From Aneurinibacillus sp. REN35 (GTDB lineage: Bacteria > Bacillota > Bacilli > Aneurinibacillales > Aneurinibacillaceae), in NCBI RefSeq assembly GCF_041379945.2, contig NZ_JBFTXJ020000005.1, forward strand, positions 62,001 to 126,000: a DNA stretch of 64,000 bases, in the 5' to 3' direction. The translations under genes and the position numbers were made by a program. The notes under the pieces are model-generated. The model made no database searches. It saw only the letters and a program-made list of their open reading frames with translations, and was not told where the DNA came from. Below are positions 44,518 through 53,815 of this stretch, piece after piece. Numbering within the stretch: position 1 is the first letter of the stretch; every line of letters begins with the position of its first letter.

Positions 44518-44814
44518 ATTAATCAATTCCTCCTCTTTTCCTGATCAATAAGCTTCCACCTCTTCTTCCTATTTCGTTCAACAATTAGGGCCATTATATA
44601 AGGAAATATCTGCAGTGAAAAGAGCATTCTCCTATTTTGCGAACATATAACCAAATTTCAGTTTTACCTCCTTTCACTACTTTTGTACCGGACAAAAATA
44701 GCCAAAAACTCGAATATGTTATCTATTTATCACTCTATCTACAAAGTAACGTATCGAAATAGTGTGAAAATAAGTATAATGTGCATAAAGAGAACAGGAG
44801 AGTGAGAGGAACGT

Positions 44815-45009
44815 ATGAAGGATGATACTGTTGTAGTCCTTATGCCGTTGAGCGGAAGTATTCTGTGGGAGATGTACGGAGAGTCATTCGGGTATTTACA
44901 AAAGCCCTTATCACTTCAAGTACCAGTGAATGAAGTAGAAGTACGCCGGGAATGGATTGCTGAAATCGAGCGAGGCGTGCTCTATCTGCAGCGTGAATCT
45001 ATTAAGTAA
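44815..45009 (+). CDS. Small hypothetical protein, 64 residues
   Basis: Begins MKDDTVVVLMPLSGSILWEM and ends EIERGVLYLQRESIK. No membrane helix or known domain. GAGAGGAACGT precedes the ATG. A terminator follows, so it is a separate transcript. A small regulatory or structural protein is possible, but nothing more can be said. Confidence 0.55.
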   Translation: MKDDTVVVLMPLSGSILWEMYGESFGYLQKPLSLQVPVNEVEVRREWIAEIERGVLYLQRESIK

Positions 45010-45019
45010 ATAAACAACG

Positions 45020-45064
45020 AAGCAAAAGGCGGTTTCTCATAGGGAAGCTGCTTTTTGCTTATTG
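45020..45064 (+). terminator. Terminator with G-U pairs
   Basis: AAGCAAAAGGCGG pairs with GCTGCTTTTTGCTT, then T-rich sequence. It separates the 64-residue gene from the kinase. Confidence 0.65.
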
Positions 45065-45089
45065 TCAAACATTTTGATTCCTTTATAAT
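45062..45089 (+). promoter_or_regulatory. Sigma-A-type promoter for the kinase operon
   Basis: TTGTCA (45062-45067), a 16-base spacer and TATAAT (45084-45089) precede the sensor kinase gene at 45173. Confidence 0.6.
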
Positions 45090-45172
45090 TTTTATATCCG
45101 ACAGGTTGGATCTATTCTTGCAAGGTAAATGAGATGAAGACAGGTAGGAATGGGGATGGAGGAGCCTGCGTG

Positions 45173-47188
45173 ATGTTACGAATTCGTATTGTATTGCTAT
45201 TTATTCTACTAACTTTATGGCTCGCAGCAGTACAGCTTACCTATGCTTCGCCTGCAGCTTTGCAGCCACAGGCAAAAAAAACATATAAAATTGCAGCTGA
45301 ATGGGCGCTTCCTCCGTTTTCCTACGTAACAGAAAACGGATCATTTACAGGTGCCAGCATTGCTATTATGGATAAAATTGCAGCGTACCATAATCTTTCT
45401 TTCGAATATATTCCTATGGATCTTGAACGCGCGGAGAAAGAGCTGCAGGCCGGTCGGATCGACGCAATTGCCGGACTTACCTACAGCACTGAAAAAAGCG
45501 GCCTATTTGATTTTTCGGAGCCGTATTTTACAATGTCAGACGCACTTATTATTCCTAAAGAAAAAAAGCAAACCGTTAAAAGCATCAGCGATGTACGGGG
45601 GCTGCACGTTATTCTACAGAATCGAAAACCTGTACTTGACTCACTGTTGAATCTTCGTCATCCAACTCTTACGGTTACCCGAAACCAATTATCAGGCTTG
45701 CTTCCCCTTCTAAAAGGGCGCGCTGATGTATTTATCGGTAACAAATGGACTGCTGGCGTATATTTGCAGCATTTCAAGCAGGAGGACAACTTCATTATAC
45801 TTGATGAGGTAATTGAACCCGCCGATTTTGCTATTGCGGTACGAAAAGGCGATGATGCTTTTCTCAGCATCATCAATAAAGCATTGACAACAATGAAAGC
45901 AAAAGGCGAAATTAATCTGCTTATGGATGATTGGCTCCTATCCAATTCCGATGTTCAAATTATCCGGCTGCAGCGGTTTATTCAGCTATTAGCCATTGTG
46001 CTTATTGCGACTGCATGTGTATTATTGTTTATTTACCTATGGAATCAGCGCCTCAAAAAAGCGGTACAGGCCCGGACGGAAGAGCTATGGCAGCTTACCC
46101 ACCATCTACAAAAACAGCGACAGGATATCGCTGACCAGGATGCATTTAAAGAACAAATTTTAAATAACATTCATACCGGAATCGTTACATTCGATACGGA
46201 CTATACGGTGACCAGCTACAACTTACGTGCAAAGGAGATGCTCGGACTTACGGGAGAATCCATATACAAAGAGGAGTATCCACCGCTAATCGCTCGTATT
46301 CTTACGCATTATAAAAACAATGCCAAGCAGCGCGTAGATAATTCAAATGCGCTCATCAAATTGGAGATCGACGAAGCGGATCAATGGAAAGTAATTTATT
46401 ATCGGCTGCTAATGCTGCATGATGCCCGCAAAAACCAAACAGGTTACCTGTTATCGATGACCGATCGCACAGAAGAAAAAAGGCTTGAGCAAAAGCTGGT
46501 CATGCAGGAGAAGTTGCATGCCCTTGGTCAGCTTGTAGCAGGCGTTGCTCATGAAATCCGCAATCCGCTCACATCAATTAAAACATTTGTGGATCTGCTG
46601 CCGACCAAATATAATCGGCCTGCCTTTCGGGAAGCTATCGTCGAACATCTGCCTGCCGAGATCAATCGGCTCAATATGATTGTGACCGATTTGCTCGATT
46701 ACGCCCGCCCGCGTTCGCCCAGCAAAGAAAACTACGCGGCAAGCGCTCTCCTTGCCTCGCTGCTCACGCTCCTGCGAGTAACTGTAGAGAAAAAGCATAT
46801 TCTATTAGAGCAATCCTGCCCAGATGATATCGCTTTTTATATTGATCCGCAGCAGATGCGGCAGGTGTTCTTAAATCTTCTGCTTAATGCGATCGATGCG
46901 GTAGAAGAAACCGCAAATAAAAAAATCACCATCACGGTGGAAAAAAAAGAGGATACACTCGGACAAATTACGATTACCGACACAGGAGTAGGCATTCAAC
47001 ATGAGCAGATTAAGCGAATTTTCGAACCGTTCTACTCAAGTAAACACAATGGCGTAGGGCTGGGCCTTCCCCTCTCGTATAAATTAATCAAAGAGAACGA
47101 CGGGGATATTCGCATCACCAGTCATCCCGGCCAGGGAACGAGCGTCATTGTTACTTTACCATTGCACAAACCGGAGGAGAAATCTTAA
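45173..47188 (+). CDS. Sensor kinase with extracellular solute-binding domain
   Basis: A 671-residue membrane histidine kinase. A signal segment (IRIVLLFILLTLWLAAVQL) precedes an outward SBP_bac_3-type binding domain at residues 35-265 (AAEWALPPFSYVTENG, RIDAIAGLTYSTEKS). One helix (LLAIVLIATACVLLFIYLW), a PAS-like region, the H-box VAGVAHEIRNPLTSIK, and ATP lobes DPQQMRQVFLNLLLNAIDA, DTGVGI and GVGLGLPLSYKLI follow. It probably binds an amino-acid-like or carboxylate ligand outside the cell and phosphorylates the NtrC-type partner. The ATG at 45173 with GGAGG is preferred over 45134, which lacks one. Confidence 0.92.
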   Translation: MLRIRIVLLFILLTLWLAAVQLTYASPAALQPQAKKTYKIAAEWALPPFSYVTENGSFTGASIAIMDKIAAYHNLSFEYIPMDLERAEKELQAGRIDAIAGLTYSTEKSGLFDFSEPYFTMSDALIIPKEKKQTVKSISDVRGLHVILQNRKPVLDSLLNLRHPTLTVTRNQLSGLLPLLKGRADVFIGNKWTAGVYLQHFKQEDNFIILDEVIEPADFAIAVRKGDDAFLSIINKALTTMKAKGEINLLMDDWLLSNSDVQIIRLQRFIQLLAIVLIATACVLLFIYLWNQRLKKAVQARTEELWQLTHHLQKQRQDIADQDAFKEQILNNIHTGIVTFDTDYTVTSYNLRAKEMLGLTGESIYKEEYPPLIARILTHYKNNAKQRVDNSNALIKLEIDEADQWKVIYYRLLMLHDARKNQTGYLLSMTDRTEEKRLEQKLVMQEKLHALGQLVAGVAHEIRNPLTSIKTFVDLLPTKYNRPAFREAIVEHLPAEINRLNMIVTDLLDYARPRSPSKENYAASALLASLLTLLRVTVEKKHILLEQSCPDDIAFYIDPQQMRQVFLNLLLNAIDAVEETANKKITITVEKKEDTLGQITITDTGVGIQHEQIKRIFEPFYSSKHNGVGLGLPLSYKLIKENDGDIRITSHPGQGTSVIVTLPLHKPEEKS

Positions 47189-48579
47189 TGAAACCGCACG
47201 TACTCATTCTTGATGATGAACGCGCCATCTGTACCTCACTCAGCTTCGCGCTTGAGGATCTCTATACCATTGCGACTTCTACCGATCCAGTTGACGGGCT
47301 GCGCATGCTAGATAATCAGCCCTTCGATCTTGTGTTGCTTGATTTACGTTTAGGCTCAAGCAGCGGGATTGATATATTGCGCCAAATAAAACAGGCTCAT
47401 CCGTCCATGACAGTGATCATGATGACAGCGTATGCCTCCATCGAATCTTCTATTGAAGCCATTAAACTTGGTGCGTATTACTACATCGAAAAGCCAATCA
47501 ACACCGAAGAATTACAGCTATTAATGATGAAGGCACTTGAACATAAACAACTGGCTTCTCAGGTCGAATCCCTGCATGCACAGCTTCAGCAAACAAAGGG
47601 AAAAAAAGACTTTATAGGCAAAAGCAAAGCAATAAAACAGGTGTTCTCTATGATTGAACGGGTAAAGGATATTGATTCTAACGTATTAATCACCGGAGAA
47701 AGCGGAACCGGTAAGGAATTGGTCGCCTCTGCCATTCACCATACAGGAAGACGGCAGGACGGTCCGCTAGAAACAGTAAATTGTGCTGCGATTCCTGAGA
47801 CGCTTCTGGAAAGTGAGTTGTTCGGTTATGAAAAAGGGGCTTTTACCGGAGCAACACAGCGCAAGGAAGGAAAATGGGAAGCTGCAAACGGTGGAACGCT
47901 TTTTCTTGATGAAATCAGTGAGATGCCATTGTCTCTACAGGCAAAAATTCTGCGCGTGCTTCAAGAACGCGAGGTTACGCCGCTTGGCTCCAATCGAAAA
48001 ATCCCCCTTGATGTGCGAATCGTCAGCGCTACAAACAAACAACTCGAGCAGATGGTAGCTGAGGGAACGTTTCGTGAAGACTTATATTTTAGGCTAAATG
48101 TCATTCCGATCTTGATTCCTCCACTGCGGGAAAGGGAGGAAGATTTAGCGCTATTGCTTGAATATTTCCTGCACAAATACTGTAAGGAAATGGACAAGGA
48201 ACCTAAATCCTTATCCACTGCCGCGCGTCGTCTTTTGCTCACATATAGTTATCCGGGCAATGTTCGCCAGCTTGGCAATATCGTGGAGTATGCCGTTGCG
48301 CTCTCTCCTACCTCTATTATTACAAAGGATGACCTTCCGGAGTATGTACAGCAGCATAGCCCTGTTCACTCCATCACGCCTGCAAATGATGACGAGCTTG
48401 TTTCTGATCTCTATATCGATATTCCCATCGGCACCCCTATGAAGGAAATCGAAAAAAGAGTGATTGCTGCTACGCTCCATCACTACAATTGGCATCGACA
48501 GGAAACAGCGCGCATTCTGCAAATCTCGGAACGGAGCCTGCGTGATAAAATCAAACTCTATGATATTCAACAAATGTAA
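47188..48579 (+). CDS. NtrC-family sigma-54-dependent response regulator
   Basis: A 463-residue activator. The receiver has the phosphorylated Asp in VLLDLRLGSSSGID and a lysine in YIEKPI. The AAA+ domain has GESGTGKE (near 172), GYEKGAFTGATQRKEG and LFLDEISEMPLSLQ; the GAFTGA loop contacts sigma-54. The C-terminal Fis-type helix-turn-helix is RQETARILQISERSLRDKIKLY. It starts in the stop of the kinase (TAATG). The repeats and -24/-12 promoter just downstream are its likely targets. Confidence 0.95.
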   Translation: MKPHVLILDDERAICTSLSFALEDLYTIATSTDPVDGLRMLDNQPFDLVLLDLRLGSSSGIDILRQIKQAHPSMTVIMMTAYASIESSIEAIKLGAYYYIEKPINTEELQLLMMKALEHKQLASQVESLHAQLQQTKGKKDFIGKSKAIKQVFSMIERVKDIDSNVLITGESGTGKELVASAIHHTGRRQDGPLETVNCAAIPETLLESELFGYEKGAFTGATQRKEGKWEAANGGTLFLDEISEMPLSLQAKILRVLQEREVTPLGSNRKIPLDVRIVSATNKQLEQMVAEGTFREDLYFRLNVIPILIPPLREREEDLALLLEYFLHKYCKEMDKEPKSLSTAARRLLLTYSYPGNVRQLGNIVEYAVALSPTSIITKDDLPEYVQQHSPVHSITPANDDELVSDLYIDIPIGTPMKEIEKRVIAATLHHYNWHRQETARILQISERSLRDKIKLYDIQQM

Positions 48580-48581
48580 CA

Positions 48582-48640
48582 CCGGCAACTTTTGCCGAAT
48601 CGGCACTTTTTGCCGGTTTATCTGGCGAATTTTGCCGATT
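48582..48640 (+). promoter_or_regulatory. Three inverted repeats, likely enhancer sites for the NtrC-type activator
   Basis: CCGGCAACTTTTGCCG (48582-48597), CGGCACTTTTTGCCG (48601-48615) and CTGGCGAATTTTGCCG (48622-48637) share the CGGCAA-TTTTGCCG dyad at 18- and 21-base steps. They lie about 90-140 bases before the predicted start, the usual place for sigma-54 enhancers. AATCGGCA and TGCCGATT with a T-run could also form a terminator for the regulator gene. Confidence 0.6.
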
Positions 48641-48699
48641 TTTTTTGTGAGAAAATATAACGGAGCTGAAACCGCTAACATTTAGACTAGTAAGAAAAT

Positions 48700-48715
48700 T
48701 GGAACGATATTTGCA
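48700..48715 (+). promoter_or_regulatory. Sigma-54 (-24/-12) promoter
   Basis: TGGAAC-GATAT-TTGCA differs from TGGCAC-N5-TTGCA only at one base. The GG and GC dinucleotides are exactly 12 bases apart. The inferred start is near 48726, 20 bases before the TAXI gene. Confidence 0.82.
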
Positions 48716-48745
48716 ATTGTTCTAGTACAGGAAAGGAGGATACAC

Positions 48746-49774
48746 ATGAAGCAGCAGTCTCTTTTTGCCATCACAGCCACCTTGCTTCTTCTAGCTACCG
48801 TTGGCTGCTCGCTTACGGAAACCAAGCAGGAAATCTCTTCTCCTGTTTCACACTACCCAGCACATTCAACAGATTCTAGGACACCCGTTCTGCAGGATAG
48901 GATCATAACTATCGCGACAGGCGATATATCAGGTGTATACTTTCCGCTCGGACAAGCTCTTGCCGGTATTTATGAACGATCCAGCAGCGCCATTACAGGA
49001 ACACGTATCACAAAGGCATCCATCGAGAACACCCAACTTGTGGCACAAAAAAAAGCGGAGCTAGGTTTCTCTACCACGGATGCTCTTCTCTTGGTTAATC
49101 AGCAGAGCAGCGCCGAAGCAAAACAAGAACACTCAAACCTACGGACGATTACTGGCCTTTATTCTAATTATATCCATATTGTGGCTACTCGTCAGAGCGG
49201 CATTCGTTCATTCAAGGATCTAAACGGAAAACGGATTGGTGTTGGTCCTATCGGCAGCGGCACAGAATTAACTACAGAGCGCATCCTACAGGCAGCAAAC
49301 CTAACGCGTTATGATCTAAAAAAGCATTATTTTTCTTTTTCTCAATCTTCTCAGGCACTTCGAGACGGGATCATTGATGCAGCATTCTTCTCCTCAGGTT
49401 TACCGAATCCGGATATTACATCACTAGCTAAGGATATACCTCTTATCCTAATTCCCATTCCGGAGTCAGTGATGAAGACGCTTGAGCAGCAGTCTCCTTA
49501 TTATTCTAGAAAGATCATTCCTGGGAAAACATATGCCGGCCTTACTGACAACATTCAAACCGTAGCAGTAAAAAACGTACTCTTAACTTATAGCGACCTG
49601 CCAAAAGAAACAGTATACAATTTAACCCGTGATTTTTACGAGCATCTCCCTGAGATGTATGATGCTCATCCGGCGGCAAGAGAAATCAAAATGGAAGATG
49701 CAGAACAAGGTGTCTATCTTCCGCTACATCCGGGCGCAGCCCAATATTTCGATGAACAGAGAAAGAAGAAATAA
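48746..49774 (+). CDS. TAXI-family solute-binding lipoprotein
   Basis: A 342-residue lipoprotein with lipobox TVGC at the N-terminus. ITIATGDISGVYFPLGQALAGIYE is the first conserved TAXI segment, then GSGTELTTERILQAANL near residue 170. TAXI proteins normally feed TRAP transporters (the 4TM/12TM fusion), but no TRAP permease is present; the following genes encode a different, ABC-type importer. It may share a ligand with that importer or with the kinase's binding domain. It lies 20 bases after the sigma-54 start. Confidence 0.85.
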   Translation: MKQQSLFAITATLLLLATVGCSLTETKQEISSPVSHYPAHSTDSRTPVLQDRIITIATGDISGVYFPLGQALAGIYERSSSAITGTRITKASIENTQLVAQKKAELGFSTTDALLLVNQQSSAEAKQEHSNLRTITGLYSNYIHIVATRQSGIRSFKDLNGKRIGVGPIGSGTELTTERILQAANLTRYDLKKHYFSFSQSSQALRDGIIDAAFFSSGLPNPDITSLAKDIPLILIPIPESVMKTLEQQSPYYSRKIIPGKTYAGLTDNIQTVAVKNVLLTYSDLPKETVYNLTRDFYEHLPEMYDAHPAAREIKMEDAEQGVYLPLHPGAAQYFDEQRKKK

Positions 49775-49803
49775 CGTTTCCATAACTAAGGAGGTCAATG
49801 ACA

Positions 49804-50925
49804 ATGAAACAACTGCAAAAATTCATCAGTCTCTTCGCGGTTCTCCTGCTCGCGGTTCTAGCAGGTTGTGGGGTTCCTACCGCACAAAAAGCCGGGGAGG
49901 CTCCTGCCGCAGGCGGTGCGTCCGAACAAGGAGGCACAAAACAATTAACCGTCGCTGGAAACGGCGGCAAGATTGAAAAGGCCATCCGCGATGAAATCGC
50001 TCCGAAATTCAAAGAAAAGACTGGAATTCAAATCAACTATATCGCCGGGCTCTCCGGTGAGATTCTCTCAAAAGTAGAATTACAGAAGAATGCACCACAA
50101 ATTGATATTGCACTTTATGTACCAGTGGACGTGCAGCGCGCTAAGGAAAAAGACCTTACCGACCCGGTTGATGAAACAAACGTTCCAAACCTCAAAAATG
50201 TTGACCCGCGCTTTATTGTTGCCGAAAAAGCAGCTGCACCTGCTTTCGGTCTTGTCATTGCACCAGCTTTTAATACGGAATCTTTCGAAAAAAACAAACT
50301 TAAACCGATTGAATCCTGGAATGACCTTGCAAAACCGGATTATAAAGGCCGCACCGCATTCGCGGATATCTCCAATGACTGGGGCTTCAATACTCTCTAT
50401 GCTCTAGCATTAGCAAACGGAGGCAGTATTGATAACATGGAACCCGGCTTGAATAAAGCGAAGGAACTGGCAGGGTATTCTACTACCTTCTATAAAAATT
50501 CAACACAAATGATGCCTGCAATGCAGCAGGGTGCCGCTGATGTAACGGTCATGGGAAGCTACTCTATCGGTGATTTGGCAGCAAATTCCGGTGTTCCGCT
50601 TAAAATGGTCGTTCCAAAAGAAGGCGTACCTTTACAGGCATTCAGCGCCACGCTGGTCAAGAATACGCCTCACAAAAAAGAAGCGCTTCAATTCATTGAC
50701 TATCTGGTTAGCGAAGAATCACAAAAAGCTACGGCAGATTCTGGATTCTATCCCGTTGTAAAAGGAATGCAGCTTCCTGAAAAATACCAAGCATCTATCG
50801 GCTTAAAAGATACGGACAAAACGTTTACACCTGATTTTGCGAAATTCGCAAAAATAAGAGCGGAGTGGTCGGACCGCTGGTCAAAAGAAGTAACACCTCA
50901 ACTTGGAAAACTATTGAATAAATAA
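49804..50925 (+). CDS. ABC importer solute-binding lipoprotein (PotD/iron-type)
   Basis: A 373-residue binding lipoprotein with lipobox LAGC. GGKIEKAIRDEIAPKFKEKTG and LYVPVDVQRAKE resemble the SBP family 1/8 of iron- and polyamine-type ABC systems. WNDLAKPDYKGRTAFADIS and YSTTFYKNSTQMMPAMQQGA are typical. The ATG at 49804 (second of two) has AGGAGG nine bases upstream. It is 29 bases after the TAXI gene and belongs to the same operon. Confidence 0.9.
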   Translation: MKQLQKFISLFAVLLLAVLAGCGVPTAQKAGEAPAAGGASEQGGTKQLTVAGNGGKIEKAIRDEIAPKFKEKTGIQINYIAGLSGEILSKVELQKNAPQIDIALYVPVDVQRAKEKDLTDPVDETNVPNLKNVDPRFIVAEKAAAPAFGLVIAPAFNTESFEKNKLKPIESWNDLAKPDYKGRTAFADISNDWGFNTLYALALANGGSIDNMEPGLNKAKELAGYSTTFYKNSTQMMPAMQQGAADVTVMGSYSIGDLAANSGVPLKMVVPKEGVPLQAFSATLVKNTPHKKEALQFIDYLVSEESQKATADSGFYPVVKGMQLPEKYQASIGLKDTDKTFTPDFAKFAKIRAEWSDRWSKEVTPQLGKLLNK

Positions 50926-50944
50926 GCGAGAAAGGGGTTTTACC

Positions 50945-52051
50945 ATGACGAGCGTGGCAACAAGAAACGACGTAGAAATCAAGAATGTTATCAAACGCTT
51001 TGGTTCTAATACAGTGCTAAATGATATTAACCTTGAAATCAAGCAGGGCGAGCTTCTTACCCTGCTTGGCCCTTCAGGCTGCGGCAAAACCACAACATTA
51101 AATCTCATCGCGGGTTTTCTTGAAGCTGATGAAGGTGCTGTCTATATTAAAGGCAAGAATGTAACACATGTACCGCCTTATAAGCGGGATTTAGGGATGG
51201 TCTTTCAGACGTATTCTCTTTTTCCGCACATGACTGTCTATGAAAATCTTGATTTTGGCCTCAAGCTCCGCAAGATCGATAAATCTGAGAAGCATAAACG
51301 AATTACCCGTGCGCTTGAACTCGTTAAAATGATCGGGCTTGAGCATCGCTATCCACGTGAATTATCAGGCGGGCAGCGGCAGCGTGTCGCTATCGCTCGC
51401 GCACTTGTTGTTGAGCCTGAACTGCTTCTGCTTGATGAGCCTCTCTCTAACCTTGACGCCAAACTGCGGCATGAGCTGCGGACAGAGATTAAAAGGCTCC
51501 AAAAAGAAATCGGGGTTACGACCATCTTCGTTACACACGACCAGGAGGAGGCTCTTTCGCTGTCTGATCGGGTTGTTGTCATGAACGGAGGTAAAATCGA
51601 ACAAATTAGTTCACCGACTACGATCTATAATCATCCGGAGACGGAATTTGTTTTTCAATTTATCGGCAAGTCAAATTGTTTTCACGGCACAATAAAGGAT
51701 ATCAACGACCGAAAAATTGCTGTGCAGCTTGAAGACGGCTGGGTAACACTCGTAGATGCAGATAACATCATGGGCAGCGAACGTACATGCCGTACCGGCG
51801 ATGAAGTAAAGCTGTATATCCGCCCTGAAAAACTAACTCTCAACACAATCGGGCAATCGGAGCAGCCAGAACAGTTCCATAAAGCAACCATTACCCAGAT
51901 GAATTATCTCGGAGCTTCCTGGGAAATTGACATGACATTGCTTGGAAAACCTGTACAGATCCTGACACCTATGTATGATGCATCGTGGCAAACAGGAAAA
52001 GAGGTGATGATTGGATGGAACCCATCAGACATCATGCTCATCAAGAAGTAG
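50945..52051 (+). CDS. ABC importer ATP-binding protein (PotA type)
   Basis: A 368-residue ATPase. Walker A LGPSGCGKTT (near residue 37), Q-loop, signature [19 protein letters not shown] and Walker B LLLDEPLSN are intact. A C-terminal TOBE domain (GDEVKLYIRPEKLTLN) is present, as in PotA/FbpC/UgpC. GAGAAAGGGG precedes the ATG. It overlaps the next gene by 37 bases. Confidence 0.94.
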   Translation: MTSVATRNDVEIKNVIKRFGSNTVLNDINLEIKQGELLTLLGPSGCGKTTTLNLIAGFLEADEGAVYIKGKNVTHVPPYKRDLGMVFQTYSLFPHMTVYENLDFGLKLRKIDKSEKHKRITRALELVKMIGLEHRYPRELSGGQRQRVAIARALVVEPELLLLDEPLSNLDAKLRHELRTEIKRLQKEIGVTTIFVTHDQEEALSLSDRVVVMNGGKIEQISSPTTIYNHPETEFVFQFIGKSNCFHGTIKDINDRKIAVQLEDGWVTLVDADNIMGSERTCRTGDEVKLYIRPEKLTLNTIGQSEQPEQFHKATITQMNYLGASWEIDMTLLGKPVQILTPMYDASWQTGKEVMIGWNPSDIMLIKK

Positions 52052-52962
52052 CCTCACAGTCTGTGCAACTGCCGGACCCTGAATACAAAAAACCACGCAG
52101 AAAGAAAAAGACGTACCTTGCCGGCCTTCTTCTGCTGCTTCCGATTCTTCTGTTTCTCTTTGGATTTTTCATCGTACCGATGCTCTACATTTTGTATTTA
52201 AGTTTTATTTACACAGACAGCCCATCCGCGTCCAATGCAGTGTACAGCCTGGAGAACTATCTGTTATTCTTTACCGATTCCTATTACTTGTCATCACTCT
52301 GGCTTACGGTAAAGGTCAGCTTTTATACGGTTCTCGTATCGTTACTATTAGGGTATCCGGTTGCTTTGACTATGGCCAAAAGCTCACCGCGTGTGCGCGG
52401 ATACATCGCTCTGCTTATCGCTTCTCCTCTGCTTGTCAGCATTGTCGTGCGCAACTTTGGTTGGTACCTCCTGCTGCTGCCAAACGGAACGATTAACAGC
52501 ATTTTAACATCACTCGGCATCGTAAGCGCGCCGCTCAAGCTGCTTTTCTCAGAGGTCGGAGTCATCATCGGTCTCTCTAATGCCTATCTGCCGTTTATGA
52601 TTCTCGCGATTGCTACAAGCCTCTATAATATTGATCCGTCACTGGAGCGGGCAGGCGCGATTCTTGGAGCAAGTCCGCTGCGTACATTTTTCTCGGTGAC
52701 GCTGCCGCTTAGCCTACCGGGCATCGTCTCGGGATGCGTACTGGTATTTAGTATGTCGATGAGCGCGTATGTAACACCTGCGCTTATGGGTGGCGCCAAT
52801 GTTCCAATGATGCCTGTCGTCGCCTATGATCAGATTAATAATCTGCTGCGCTGGACATTCGGCTCCGCCATATCTTATGTCCTGCTGGCTACGACGATGC
52901 TTGTTGTAACCGTCTTTACACGCGGATTTGAAAAAAGCAAATTCAGGGAGGTATTCCGATGA
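52015..52962 (+). CDS. ABC importer permease (PotB type)
   Basis: A 315-residue membrane permease with six helices. The loop contacting the ATPase is LERAGAILGASPLRTFFSVTLPLSLPG, the EAA motif of this family. A basic, cytoplasmic N-terminus (KKPRRKKK) precedes helix 1. The ATG at 52015, with GAGGTG upstream, is inside the ATPase gene. It joins the next gene at ATGA. Confidence 0.92.
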   Translation: MEPIRHHAHQEVASQSVQLPDPEYKKPRRKKKTYLAGLLLLLPILLFLFGFFIVPMLYILYLSFIYTDSPSASNAVYSLENYLLFFTDSYYLSSLWLTVKVSFYTVLVSLLLGYPVALTMAKSSPRVRGYIALLIASPLLVSIVVRNFGWYLLLLPNGTINSILTSLGIVSAPLKLLFSEVGVIIGLSNAYLPFMILAIATSLYNIDPSLERAGAILGASPLRTFFSVTLPLSLPGIVSGCVLVFSMSMSAYVTPALMGGANVPMMPVVAYDQINNLLRWTFGSAISYVLLATTMLVVTVFTRGFEKSKFREVFR

Positions 52963-53756
52963 TGAAAACACTGGGGAGACTGCGCCTGACTGTAGCTGTC
53001 ATTACCATTATCTATATTCTCATTCCACTGCTCGTTGTCATTCCGGCCTCCTTTACAAGTGCCAGCTATCCAAGCTTCCCACCGCAAGGATTTTCCTTTC
53101 AGTGGTATACGAAGCTGCTAGAGAGACCTGAGTTCATGACAGCGCTTGCCAACAGTGCCAAATTTGCGTTGATAGCTGCGTTCTTTTCCGTTCTGTTCGG
53201 CACACTTGGTGCACTAGCAATCGCTAAATATGATATTCCCGGCAAATCATACATTACGTCTTTGTTGACTTCGCCGCTCAGCGTACCGCAGCTTGTATTA
53301 GGCGTAGCCCTGCTTATTTATTTCACACCGCTGATGCTGGCCGGTACAGGAACCGGATTTTTAATTGCGCATGTGATTATTTGTATTCCGTATGTTATTC
53401 GTCTCGTGCTTACAGGGTTAAGCGGGTTTGATTACAATCTGGAACGGGCCGCTGCCATTCTAGGTGCAAGCCCCTTCACGGTATTCTGGAAAGTAACCTT
53501 ACCGTTAATTCGACCAGCCATTATTTCAGGAGGACTGTTCGCATTTTTGACTTCATTTGATAATGTGACGGTATCACTTTTTATGGTATCACCTGATATG
53601 CGCACATTACCGATTGAAATCTTCTCGCACATGCAGGATGCATATGACCCCTTAGTTGCTTCGGTTTCTAGTGTCGTTATTTTTATCTCAGTGATCCTTA
53701 TTATTATTCTAGAAAAGCTTCAGGGGGTAGGCCAGATGTTTGGCGGCTCTCATTAA
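52959..53756 (+). CDS. ABC importer permease (PotC type)
   Basis: A 265-residue permease, the second membrane half of the importer. The EAA loop is NLERAAAILGASPFTVFWKVTLPLI. It overlaps the first permease at ATGA. The operon ends at the terminator 53773. The full system (two permeases, ATPase, PotD-type binding protein and a TAXI lipoprotein) is complete. Confidence 0.92.
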   Translation: MMKTLGRLRLTVAVITIIYILIPLLVVIPASFTSASYPSFPPQGFSFQWYTKLLERPEFMTALANSAKFALIAAFFSVLFGTLGALAIAKYDIPGKSYITSLLTSPLSVPQLVLGVALLIYFTPLMLAGTGTGFLIAHVIICIPYVIRLVLTGLSGFDYNLERAAAILGASPFTVFWKVTLPLIRPAIISGGLFAFLTSFDNVTVSLFMVSPDMRTLPIEIFSHMQDAYDPLVASVSSVVIFISVILIIILEKLQGVGQMFGGSH

Positions 53757-53772
53757 GAAGATTGTATTCAAA

Positions 53773-53808
53773 AAAACACCGTCTCGGACTTTATCCAGAC
53801 GGTGTTTT
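53773..53808. terminator. Bidirectional intrinsic terminator
   Basis: AAAACACCGTCT (53773-53784) pairs with AGACGGTGTTTT (53797-53808) between the convergent ABC and FAH-type operons. Confidence 0.9.
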
Positions 53809-53815
53809 GCTTTAT

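Noticed and set aside
48601-48615. GGCAC-TTTTT-GCC as a sigma-54 promoter
   Set aside because: GG and GC are only 10 bases apart, two short of the required 12. The site at 48700 has exact spacing.
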